Shown: piece by piece, positions 1 through 5,883 of the stretch | How positions within the stretch are numbered: the stretch's first letter is position 1 | Layout of the letters: the number at the start of each line of letters is the position of its first letter | Assembly (NCBI GenBank): GCA_017999015.1 | Contig: JAGOBZ010000133.1 | Location: forward strand, 1-8,070 | Direction of reading: 5' to 3' | Source: Kiritimatiellia bacterium | GTDB taxonomy: Bacteria; Verrucomicrobiota; Kiritimatiellia; RFP12; UBA1067 | DNA length: 8,070 nucleotides | Notes under the pieces: generated by a model | What the model was told of the DNA's origin: nothing | What the model saw: the letters and a program-made list of their open reading frames with translations, nothing else | The model's database searches: none | Made by a program: the position numbers and the translations under genes

Positions 1-31
1 GCTCTATCTCGGTCACGCGCGTGTAAGTCAC
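1..31 (-). CDS. 5' end of an unidentified gene running off the left edge (partial)
   Basis: Only ten codons are inside the window, reading M-T-Y-T-R-V-T-E-I-E from a GTG start at 31-29. The start is supported by a strong Shine-Dalgarno sequence, AAGGAGA on the minus strand (36-42), with about 5 bases between GGAG and the GTG, and by a promoter-like pair just upstream (63-91). The product cannot be identified from ten residues. The opening loosely resembles the start of IS30-type transposases, which often begin with a Y-T-x-L-T-x-x-E pattern, but this is too short to rely on. A plus-strand frame is also open across this stretch, so the call rests on the initiation signals rather than on protein similarity. 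Confidence 0.42.
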   Translation of the reverse strand, partial: MTYTRVTEIE

Positions 32-62
32 TTTGTCTCCTTCCTTGCAATCACAAGAAGGA

Positions 63-91
63 AGTGTACTTCACCGCGTGGCCGTTTTCAA
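63..91 (-). promoter_or_regulatory. Putative sigma70-type promoter for the left-edge minus-strand gene
   Basis: Read on the minus strand, a TTGAAA -35 box (86-91, five of six consensus bases) and a TACACT -10 box (63-68, four of six, including the key T1, A2 and T6) are separated by exactly 17 bases. Transcription would start near 57, giving a leader of about 25 bases with the AAGGAGA ribosome binding site before the GTG at 31. The spacing and fit to the downstream gene make it plausible; there is no experimental support. Confidence 0.42.
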
Positions 92-146
92 AACTTCAGG
101 TGTTGCACTGGCCGGTCGCGCGCGCGGGGGAATTAGTTTTTTCATG

Positions 147-165
147 CGCCTGTAGGCTACAGGCG
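147..165. repeat. Perfect 9-bp inverted repeat in the divergent intergenic region
   Basis: CGCCTGTAG (147-155) and its exact reverse complement CTACAGGCG (157-165) flank a single G at 156. The right arm runs into a second perfect palindrome, GGCGATCGCC (162-171). With a one-base centre the dyad is better suited to binding a dimeric protein on duplex DNA than to forming an RNA hairpin. It lies between the leftward promoter candidate (63-91) and the rightward one (207-233), where a regulator could act on both. It could instead be a copy of a dispersed intergenic repeat; a related half-site occurs at 5822-5833. Confidence 0.6.
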
Positions 166-206
166 ATCGCCTCCGAAGCCGACACTTTTTTGATAAAATT
201 TAGGGG

Positions 207-233
207 TTGACGGTTTTCGCCCCCCCGCATAAT
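207..233 (+). promoter_or_regulatory. Putative promoter for the alkaline phosphatase gene
   Basis: TTGACG (207-212) matches the -35 consensus at five of six positions and CATAAT (228-233) matches the -10 consensus at five of six. The spacer is 15 bases, shorter than the preferred 17, so activity may be weak or activator-dependent. The leader would be about 97 bases and contains a small hairpin, GGCCG (249-253) with CGGCC (261-265) around a 7-base loop. No convincing Pho-box-like direct repeat with 11-base periodicity was seen, so phosphate control is not demonstrated. Confidence 0.38.
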
Positions 234-336
234 AAGTGCCAATCAAGGGGCCGGTGTTGTCGGCCAATCCTATGGGATGCTAGTGTAGCGCCTTTCATTT
301 TCTGCCTGTGAAACCACGAATCTGGAAAACACCACG

Positions 337-2130
337 ATGAGAATGCCTGCGTTCCTGTTGTCTGCCGGTTGGTTTGTCTCGCTCTCCGCCCTGTGCGCCT
401 ATGCGGCGCCTGCGTTTACGCCGCTGCCGCTGGGAGCGGGGGCCAACACGGCCTTCGCCGACCGCCAGGCGGATGATCGGCAGGGCGGCTGGACCGATCA
501 GGGAGGCAACGATCTGTCGGTCATGAAACCCGGCACGCTGAAGATTTCCGGCATCCCGTTCGCTGTCTTGAACGACGCCGTGACGGGCGGCAAGTCATGT
601 ATCGTTCTTGGCGGACCGAAGCGCGCATATCTGCCTCAGTCCGCAAACGTGCCGGTCGACAACGTGCCGGGCGCGTATCTGTACCTGCTGCATGGCGCCG
701 CCTGGTGTCCGCCGGCGAAAGAACAGAAGATGACCGGTGTGCTGTTTGTCGATTATGCGGATGGCTCGACCTCCGAGTTCCACGTGCGGTGCGGACGCGA
801 TGTCGCGGATTGGGCCAAGCCGGACGCCTACAAGAATGCGGTGCGGGTCTGGACCGCATACAACAACAACACGCAGGTCTCGCTGTTCGCCTCGAAATTC
901 AAACTCAAGGGGCTCGCGGTCAAGGCGGTCCGTCTGGAGGCTCGCGACAGCGCGTGGATGGTGGCTGCCATGACGCTCGGCGACGACACGCGCATCGCCG
1001 GCATTAAAAAGCAGCTCACGCTCGACAAGACCTACACGGCACCTGCGCTCGCGGCGCCGCTACCGGCAGTGCGTGCGCAGGCGGTGCCGAAGAATATCAT
1101 TCTGTTGATCGGCGACGGCATGGGGGCCGGCGCGGTCAAGTTGACCTCCCTGTATCAGCACAAGGCCGAAGGCCGTCTGGTGATGGAGCAGTTGCCGGTG
1201 GCCGGCTACTGCCACACGGTTTCGCTGGAGTCGAATGTGACGGATTCCGCCGCAGCGTCGACGGCGCTGGCAACCGGTGTCAAAACAAAGAACGGTCATC
1301 TCGGGCTCGATCCCGACAAGCGCCGCCTCACGTCTGTCGCCGAATTGGCGCGGCAGCAGGGGCGTGCGGTCGGCATCATCACCTCCGACGCGATCACCGG
1401 TGCCACGCCCTCCGGCTTTTACGCGCATGTCGGCAGCCGGAGTTATTATTCTCAGGTCGCGACGTTCGCGGCCGCGTGCGGGTACGAGGTTTTGATCGGC
1501 AACGCCAACGGCAAAGCCTGGTTCGCCCCCAAAGACAAGGGCGGCAAACGGGATGACACACGCGATGTGCTCGGGGAGATGGAGGCTGCCGGTTATGCGG
1601 TGATCGAGAATCACGAGGCGTTCGAGCAGGCGCCGCCTGGCCGGCGCGTGCTGGGTTTCATGGCCAAGGGCACGCTGGACAATGAAACCTGTCTGTCGCG
1701 TCTGACCGATGCCGCGCTCGCGCGTCTCCCACGTAACGACAAAGGTTTTTTCTTGATGGTCGAATGCACCATCACCGATGGCGGCGGACACGGCAACAAC
1801 CCCGAATTGACCGTCCGCGGCACGCTGCAGGTGGATTGGGCGGTCCATTCGGCGGTCGAATACGCACGGAAGCATGGGGAGACACTGGTGTTGGTGACGG
1901 CAGACCATGAAACGGGCGCGCTGACCTCAAGCCTGACGGACGGCAAGCTGGCCATCGATTACGCGACGACCAGCCATACCGACATACCGGTACGTCTTTT
2001 CGCGTACGGTCCCGGCGCGGAACGCTTCGCGGGCACGATCGACAACACCGACGTGGCCCGGAACATCGCGACGCTCTGGTCGCTCACTCTGCCGCCGCCC
2101 GGCGACGTTCAGCCCGGTCCAGAAAAATAA
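337..2130 (+). CDS. Secreted alkaline phosphatase with an N-terminal beta-sandwich-like region
   Basis: A phosphomonoesterase of the PhoA superfamily, expected to act outside the cytoplasm, releasing phosphate from organic esters. Residues 1-24 form a Sec signal peptide, with likely cleavage in the A-Y-A-A-P stretch. Residues about 25-245 are a tryptophan- and glycine-rich, beta-looking region containing GWTDQGGNDL (51-60). The catalytic domain starts at NIILLIGDGMG (253-263). By comparison with E. coli PhoA, the visible site residues are metal ligand D260, nucleophile S304 in VTDSAAAS, T358 in GATPSGFYAH, phosphate-binding R368, E476, D481, H485, D523-H524 and H547. The position equivalent to PhoA D153 is glycine (G356). 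At 597 residues it is longer than PhoA (about 470) because of the extra region. No lipobox, membrane anchor or sorting signal is seen. The start at 337 has only a weak GGA upstream; a second ATG lies two codons in. The stop overlaps the end of the convergent protease gene. Confidence 0.93.
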   Translation: MRMPAFLLSAGWFVSLSALCAYAAPAFTPLPLGAGANTAFADRQADDRQGGWTDQGGNDLSVMKPGTLKISGIPFAVLNDAVTGGKSCIVLGGPKRAYLPQSANVPVDNVPGAYLYLLHGAAWCPPAKEQKMTGVLFVDYADGSTSEFHVRCGRDVADWAKPDAYKNAVRVWTAYNNNTQVSLFASKFKLKGLAVKAVRLEARDSAWMVAAMTLGDDTRIAGIKKQLTLDKTYTAPALAAPLPAVRAQAVPKNIILLIGDGMGAGAVKLTSLYQHKAEGRLVMEQLPVAGYCHTVSLESNVTDSAAASTALATGVKTKNGHLGLDPDKRRLTSVAELARQQGRAVGIITSDAITGATPSGFYAHVGSRSYYSQVATFAAACGYEVLIGNANGKAWFAPKDKGGKRDDTRDVLGEMEAAGYAVIENHEAFEQAPPGRRVLGFMAKGTLDNETCLSRLTDAALARLPRNDKGFFLMVECTITDGGGHGNNPELTVRGTLQVDWAVHSAVEYARKHGETLVLVTADHETGALTSSLTDGKLAIDYATTSHTDIPVRLFAYGPGAERFAGTIDNTDVARNIATLWSLTLPPPGDVQPGPEK

Positions 2131-2945
2131 ACGAGTAGGCTGACTCCGTTAAAGAGCGTATGCATCACGATCGGCGTCAGGATCGAGCCGGTCGCGGCGT
2201 AGCCCGCTGAGAACGTTACGCCCAGGGCGAGCAGCGGCAGGAACGAAGGCGCATGCAGATGCACCAGCGCGAAGTATGCGCCGGAGAGCAGGGCCGCATA
2301 GGGAAATCTGCGGTGCCGCAGCAGCGCCCGGAACAGGATACCGCGGAAAACAAACTCTTCAACGATCGGCGCGATACACACCGCCGCCGCAATCAAGCCG
2401 AGGCGCATGCCGCAGGGTACGCTGTCGTCCTTCAGCCACTGGAACACCACTTGCGGCTGCTGCTCCAGGCCGAAGGCGTTCAACGCGACGCTGATGCCCT
2501 GTGAGAGCACGGCCACCGGCGGTAAAGCGGCCAAACCGAAGACCAGGCCTTTCAGACTCGCTTGCCATGCAGCGTGGCGAGGGCCGATGAACGTAGGCAC
2601 AAAAGGCGCGCGCGCGTAGAGCAAAGACGCTGCCACGACACACCCTCCGAGCAAGGCATAGAGCAGGGAACCGGTCAGCAGCGCACGTGCCTGAACCGGT
2701 TCTGCCTGAGCCGCGCTGAACAGCGTCGGGAGCACAAAAAAAAGAGTTGCGGCCAGCGCAAGCTGGACCGCAACCACGCCAAATGGTCCGCGCACCAATC
2801 CTGGATGCACCGGCATACCGGGCTTTAGGCGGCGTGTCTGCACAAGCATCAGCAAGGCCAGATCAACACTGAGACCGAATAGCAGCGCTCCGCCCGACAA
2901 GGCGATGCAGAGCAGCCGCGTCATGAATCCGGTTTCAATGACCAT
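2109..2945 (-). CDS. CPBP-family intramembrane glutamic protease
   Basis: A 278-residue, very hydrophobic protein of the CPBP (CAAX protease and bacteriocin-processing) family, expected to cleave substrates within the cytoplasmic membrane. The three family motifs are visible: EEFVFR (E196, E197, R201), a histidine-containing helix FALVHLH (H229, H231), and the final MHTLFNG (H262, N266). About seven or eight hydrophobic segments can be picked out, beginning near residues 11-36 and 54-78. The substrate is unknown: members process prenylated proteins, bacteriocins or membrane regulators, and nothing here distinguishes these. The gene starts 20 bases after the pnp stop, so it is probably cotranscribed as the last gene of rpsO-pnp. 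An AGG nine bases before the ATG at 2945 supports that start; M8 (2924) is an alternative. Its stop lies inside the 3' end of the convergent phosphatase gene. Confidence 0.88.
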   Translation of the reverse strand: MVIETGFMTRLLCIALSGGALLFGLSVDLALLMLVQTRRLKPGMPVHPGLVRGPFGVVAVQLALAATLFFVLPTLFSAAQAEPVQARALLTGSLLYALLGGCVVAASLLYARAPFVPTFIGPRHAAWQASLKGLVFGLAALPPVAVLSQGISVALNAFGLEQQPQVVFQWLKDDSVPCGMRLGLIAAAVCIAPIVEEFVFRGILFRALLRHRRFPYAALLSGAYFALVHLHAPSFLPLLALGVTFSAGYAATGSILTPIVMHTLFNGVSLLVYFSGPG

Positions 2946-2965
2946 GCGCTGTTGCCTGGACGGGG

Positions 2966-5083
2966 TTAGCCGTTCTGTTTCTGCGCGTCGAGATCGCGCA
3001 TGGCCTCGCGGCGGCTGAGCTTAATGCGGCCGCGGTCGTCGATACCGATGCATTTGACCATCATCTTGTCGCCGACCTTACAGACGTCCTCAACGGAACC
3101 GATGCGGCGGTCCGCGAGTTCACTGATGTGGCAAAGACCGTCCTTGCCGGGCATGATTTCCACGAAGCAGCCGAACTCCTTGATGCCGGTGACGGTGCCC
3201 TCGTAGATCTTGCCTTCTTCAGCTTCGGCGGTCAACGCGGAGACTTCATTCTGCGCAATGGCCAGCGACTCGGCATTATTGGCGAAGATACTGACCGAGC
3301 CATCGTCCTGGATGTCGATTTGGGCGCCCGAGATTTCGCACACGCGGCGGATGTTCGAGCCGCCGGGGCCGATCAGCGCACCGATCTTGTCCACGGGGAT
3401 CATCATGACGGTGATGCGCGGCGCGTGGGCGGAGAGTTCCGCGCGCGGCTCGGGCAGCACCGTGGTCATGAAGTCGAGGATCTGGAGGCGGCCCTGCTTG
3501 GCGCGCGCCAGCGCGGATTCAACCACGTCCCACGTGAGCCCGCGCAGTTTCAGGTCGACCTGGAAACCGGTGATGCCCTTGCGGGTGCCGGCCACCTTGA
3601 AGTCCATGTCGCCGCAATGGTCTTCGGAGCCGAGGATGTCGGTGACCAGTATCTTCTGGCTCTCGTCCTTGTTGGTGAAGAGGCCTACCGAAACGCCGGC
3701 GACCGGTGCCTTGATCGGAATGCCGGCGTCCATCATCGCCAGCGCGCCGACGCAGATGGAGGCCATGGAGGAGGAGCCGTTTGAACCCATGATGTCTGAG
3801 ACCACCCGGATGCTGTACGGATAATCCTGCGGCACAATCCGCGCGAGCGAGCGCTCGGCAAGGGCGCCGTGGCCGATCTCGCGGCGGCCCGTGCTGCCGA
3901 GGCGGCCGACCTCGCCGACGCAGTAGGGCGGGAAGTTGTAGTGCAGCATGAAGGACTTGCTGGTTTCGCCGCCGGTGATGGCGTCGAGATCCTGCGCGTC
4001 TTTCTTGGTGCCGAGCGTGACGGATCCCAGGGCCGAGGTCTCGCCGCGCTCGAAAATCGCCGAGCCGTGGGCGCGGGGCATGACGCCGACCTGCGCGTAG
4101 AGTTTGCGGATCTCATCCGTGCCGCGGCCGTCGATACGTTTGCCGTCCTCAAGAATGTTCTTACGGACGAGGTCAATCTCGAGCGTGTCGAAGAGCGTGA
4201 CGAAAGAGGCGGCGGTGACCTCTTCCGGCCACTTCTCGAGGGTCTTGGCCTGCAAATCGTCCTTGATCGCCTTGACCGCATTCTGACGTTCCAGCTTGTC
4301 GCCGATGAGCAGGGCTTTGCGCAAGGCGGCCTCGCCGTTGGCATAGAGGAACGCCATCTTTTCGGCGTCGGGGGCCTCTTCTTTGATCACCTTTTCAGGC
4401 TTGCCGAGCAGCCTGCGCAGCTCGTGCTGGGCGTCAATGATTTTGACGACCTCCGCGTGGCCGGCCTTCATGGCGGCGAGGAAATCCTCTTCGGTGATCT
4501 CGGCGGCACCGCCTTCCATCATCAGAAAGCGCTCGCGCGTACCGGCATAGATCAGGTCGAGGTCGCTCTCTTTACGCTGGGACTGCGTGGGGTTGATGAC
4601 GAACTCGCCGTTGATGCGGCCCACGCGCACGCAGCCGATCGGTCCCATAAAGGGAATCTCGGAGATATGGAGGGCGGCCGAGGAGGCGTTGACCGACAGA
4701 ATGTCCGTGTCGTTTTCGCAGTCCGCCGAGAGGACCATGTTGTTGATCTGCACGTCATTGCGGTAGCCGTCGGGGAAAAGCGGGCGGATGGGGCGATCGG
4801 TGATACGTGCCGTGAGAATCTCTTTCTCGCTCGGGCGCGCCTCGCGTTTGAAGAAGCCGCCGGGGAAACGGCCGGCCGCGTAGTATTTTTCGCGGTACTC
4901 GACCTGCAGCGGGAAAAAGTCGATACCCTCGCGCGGCTTGTCGGTACAGGTCACGGCGGAGAACATCAGGGAATCGCCCAAACGGCAAACCGTGGCTCCG
5001 GCCGCCTGGCGGGCGAGCAGTCCGGTCTCAATGGTCATTGTGGCTCCGCCCACTTGGACGGAGACCGAGGTCGTATCATTCAT
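2966..5083 (-). CDS. pnp: Polyribonucleotide nucleotidyltransferase (PNPase)
   Basis: A phosphorolytic 3'-to-5' exoribonuclease that degrades mRNA, releasing nucleoside diphosphates; it works as a trimer, often within a degradosome. The full domain order is present in 705 residues (E. coli: 711): first RNase PH core (about 10-145) with GGFFKREARPSEKE (75-88), helical linker, second RNase PH core (about 318-545), KH domain (about 555-615) with the G-P-G-G loop near 572-575, and S1 domain (about 624-692). The active-site region is intact: SNGSSSMAS (434-442) binds phosphate, and D488, D494 and K496 in EDHCGDMDFK correspond to the metal-site residues D486, D492 and K494 of E. coli. The start at 5083 has GAAAGGA on the minus strand with 10 bases to the ATG. 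It follows rpsO after 161 bases containing a strong hairpin, the arrangement in which E. coli pnp is controlled by RNase III and by PNPase itself. Confidence 0.98.
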   Translation of the reverse strand: MNDTTSVSVQVGGATMTIETGLLARQAAGATVCRLGDSLMFSAVTCTDKPREGIDFFPLQVEYREKYYAAGRFPGGFFKREARPSEKEILTARITDRPIRPLFPDGYRNDVQINNMVLSADCENDTDILSVNASSAALHISEIPFMGPIGCVRVGRINGEFVINPTQSQRKESDLDLIYAGTRERFLMMEGGAAEITEEDFLAAMKAGHAEVVKIIDAQHELRRLLGKPEKVIKEEAPDAEKMAFLYANGEAALRKALLIGDKLERQNAVKAIKDDLQAKTLEKWPEEVTAASFVTLFDTLEIDLVRKNILEDGKRIDGRGTDEIRKLYAQVGVMPRAHGSAIFERGETSALGSVTLGTKKDAQDLDAITGGETSKSFMLHYNFPPYCVGEVGRLGSTGRREIGHGALAERSLARIVPQDYPYSIRVVSDIMGSNGSSSMASICVGALAMMDAGIPIKAPVAGVSVGLFTNKDESQKILVTDILGSEDHCGDMDFKVAGTRKGITGFQVDLKLRGLTWDVVESALARAKQGRLQILDFMTTVLPEPRAELSAHAPRITVMMIPVDKIGALIGPGGSNIRRVCEISGAQIDIQDDGSVSIFANNAESLAIAQNEVSALTAEAEEGKIYEGTVTGIKEFGCFVEIMPGKDGLCHISELADRRIGSVEDVCKVGDKMMVKCIGIDDRGRIKLSRREAMRDLDAQKQNG

Positions 5084-5120
5084 CTGTGCTTTTTCCTTTC
5101 AGCGAACAAGGACCGGAAAG

Positions 5121-5193
5121 CTCATGCGCCAGGAAAGATGGCTCACTCAGGGAGTGATGAGGTGTCCGCTTGAAGGGGTCCGCTCACGCGGGA
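5121..5193 (-). promoter_or_regulatory. Structured pnp leader with further hairpins
   Basis: Between the intercistronic hairpin and the pnp start are more self-complementary segments: TCACTC (5143-5148) with GAGTGA (5152-5157), a 6-bp stem with a 3-base loop; an alternative long-range pairing of CTCAT (5121-5125) with ATGAG (5157-5161); and an imperfect GTCCGC/GCGGGAC stem around 5179-5193. In E. coli the pnp leader forms a stem cut by RNase III, after which PNPase represses its own expression. This leader could serve the same role, but no RNase III-length duplex is evident, so the analogy is tentative. No good internal promoter for pnp was found. Confidence 0.35.
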
Positions 5194-5201
5194 CAAAAGC
5201 A

Positions 5202-5232
5202 CGGCCACGCGACAAACATCCGCGCGTGGCCG
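5202..5232 (-). terminator. Strong rpsO-pnp intercistronic hairpin (attenuating terminator or RNase processing site)
   Basis: CGGCCACGCG (5202-5211) pairs perfectly with CGCGTGGCCG (5223-5232) around an 11-base loop. On the transcribed minus strand it begins 13 bases after the rpsO stop and is followed by TGCTTTTGTCCC, a short and interrupted U run. That would give partial termination, letting some transcripts continue into pnp, like the t1 terminator after rpsO in E. coli. It may also stabilise the 3' end of rpsO mRNA. The stem is seen directly; its function is inferred. Confidence 0.65.
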
Positions 5233-5244
5233 GTACGCCGCAGC

Positions 5245-5508
5245 TTAGCGGCGGAGACTCAGCTCTTTGATGATCTTCTGGTAAGCGGCCTCATCCTCGC
5301 GCTTGAGATAGTCAAGCAGGCTGCGGCGGGTGTTTACCTTGCGGATCAGCCCGTAACGGGAGCTGTGGTCCTTTTTGTTGGCCTTCAGATGCTCGGTCAG
5401 CATCTCGATCTCTTTGGTGAGAACGGCGATCTGGACTTCGCTCGAACCGGTGTCGCGCTCATGGCGCTGGAATTGCTTCCGAATAGCTGTTTTATCGATC
5501 TGGCTCAT
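5245..5508 (-). CDS. rpsO: 30S ribosomal protein S15
   Basis: A primary 16S rRNA-binding protein of the small subunit platform that nucleates assembly of the central domain and contributes to a bridge with the 50S subunit. The 87 residues starting MSQIDKTAIRKQF match the family's usual length (about 89). The signature is clear: DTGSSEVQIAVLT (19-31), then the rRNA-binding KKDHSSRYGLIRKV (45-58) and the RRSLLDYLKR helix (61-70), ending in LSLRR. The frame stays open upstream to 5601, but those 31 residues are basic, unlike any S15, and overlap the promoter, so the ATG at 5508 is chosen. An AAGGA lies 14 bases before that ATG, unusually distant, in the loop of a small hairpin. It is the first gene of a probable rpsO-pnp-CPBP operon. 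Confidence 0.97.
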   Translation of the reverse strand: MSQIDKTAIRKQFQRHERDTGSSEVQIAVLTKEIEMLTEHLKANKKDHSSRYGLIRKVNTRRSLLDYLKREDEAAYQKIIKELSLRR

Positions 5509-5518
5509 AGTCTGCTTT

Positions 5519-5534
5519 GCGGTCCTTGTTCCGC
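5519..5534 (-). promoter_or_regulatory. Small rpsO leader hairpin with the AAGGA in its loop (possible S15 autoregulation site)
   Basis: On the minus strand GCGG (5531-5534) and CCGC (5519-5522) can pair, leaving an 8-base loop AACAAGGA that carries the only Shine-Dalgarno-like sequence of rpsO. S15 represses its own translation through structured mRNA leaders in several bacterial groups, with differing RNA folds. A 4-bp stem is weak evidence by itself, but its position over the initiation signal is suggestive. Confidence 0.3.
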
Positions 5535-5565
5535 GTTTTTCTTTTCTGTTAACTTTCCGGCGCAC

Positions 5566-5595
5566 ACTATAGAGAATATCCCCGCCGCATGTAAA
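5566..5595 (-). promoter_or_regulatory. Sigma70-type promoter of the rpsO-pnp operon
   Basis: On the minus strand TTTACA (5590-5595) matches the -35 consensus at five of six positions and TATAGT (5566-5571) the -10 consensus at five of six, with an 18-base spacer. Transcription would start near 5559, giving a leader of about 50 bases. This is the best promoter match in the window, as expected for a ribosomal protein gene. Confidence 0.65.
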
Positions 5596-5752
5596 GCGCA
5601 AATCAGGCCGGAAAAAGCCAGATCACCCGCAGCGGGGAGTGTCTCCTTAGACGCACCGCAGGAAACATCAAGCTTAAGTGAACGGGTCCGATAAGTCAAG
5701 CGCGGGACGATGATTGTCGAGGCCGGCTTCCCGTTTCGTTTTTGTTGCCTTG

Positions 5753-5778
5753 GTCGGCTGATGATTTCGTTTGCCGAC
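5753..5778. repeat. Inverted repeat overlapping the pckG -35 region (possible operator)
   Basis: GTCGGC (5753-5758) and GCCGAC (5773-5778) are exact inverted copies separated by 14 bases, centre to centre about two helical turns. The right arm overlaps the candidate -35 box of pckG, so a dimer bound here could block or modulate transcription. No regulator is encoded nearby, and a 6-bp pair in GC-rich DNA can occur by chance. Confidence 0.3.
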
Positions 5779-5799
5779 AGTCCGAAAAAATTGTATCAT
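5771..5799 (+). promoter_or_regulatory. Putative sigma70-type promoter of pckG
   Basis: TTGCCG (5771-5776, four of six consensus bases) and TATCAT (5794-5799, five of six) are separated by 17 bases, in a locally AT-rich patch of an otherwise GC-rich region. Transcription would start near 5806 and give a leader of about 78 bases. Confidence 0.45.
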
Positions 5800-5883
5800 A
5801 CTGCGCCAACTTTACCGCTGCTCATGCCTGTAGCCTGCGCGAGCGGTTAAAGTGACAAACCGTTAAGCATGGAGACCACCACA

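Larger units (their letters stand above)
32..336. other. Divergent intergenic region between the left-edge gene and the phosphatase gene
   Basis: About 305 bases holding the leftward promoter candidate (63-91), the central dyad (147-165) and the rightward promoter candidate (207-233). CTTCCTT (40-46) can pair with AAGGAAG (58-64); in the leftward transcript this would overlap the ribosome binding site, though the predicted start near 57 would exclude most of one arm. Alternating CG bases occur at 117-125. From about 265 to 336 I see nothing beyond the phosphatase leader. Confidence 0.55.
5509..5883. other. Divergent intergenic region between rpsO and pckG
   Basis: This 375-base stretch holds the leftward rpsO promoter and leader (5509-5595), the rightward pckG promoter candidate (5771-5799) and its leader. 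Between them (about 5600-5750) I see no gene: open frames there are short and lack start signals. A small palindrome CCCGC-A-GCGGG lies at 5626-5636. In the pckG leader, TCATGCCTGTAG (5822-5833) resembles one arm of the dyad at 147-165, and CGGTT/AACCG (5844-5848, 5858-5862) could form a weak stem before the start codon. Confidence 0.6.

Noticed and set aside
163..170. GCGATCGC octamer, the HIP1 element of cyanobacteria
   Set aside because: Only one copy was noticed here, and it is part of a larger palindrome in GC-rich DNA; the genes do not suggest a cyanobacterium.
1..210. Plus-strand frame open from the left edge to a TGA at 208-210, possibly the tail of an upstream gene
   Set aside because: It runs through the dyad and AT-rich promoter-like sequence, its translation has no recognisable family pattern, and it conflicts with the better-supported minus-strand start at 31.
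190..214. Two TTGA-containing repeats upstream of the phosphatase as a possible Pho box
   Set aside because: The copies are 17 bases apart and poorly matched, whereas known Pho boxes have an 11-base period.
1060..1908. Open frame of 282 codons opposite the phosphatase catalytic domain
   Set aside because: The opposite strand carries all the alkaline phosphatase active-site motifs; this frame has none of its own.
3869..5173. Open frame of 434 codons opposite pnp
   Set aside because: It lies antisense to a fully conserved gene, has no family motif, and its composition is what the complementary strand of PNPase codons would give.
5509..5601. Upstream extension of rpsO by 31 codons
   Set aside because: It covers the likely -10 box and the transcription start, and S15 proteins start at the internal methionine.
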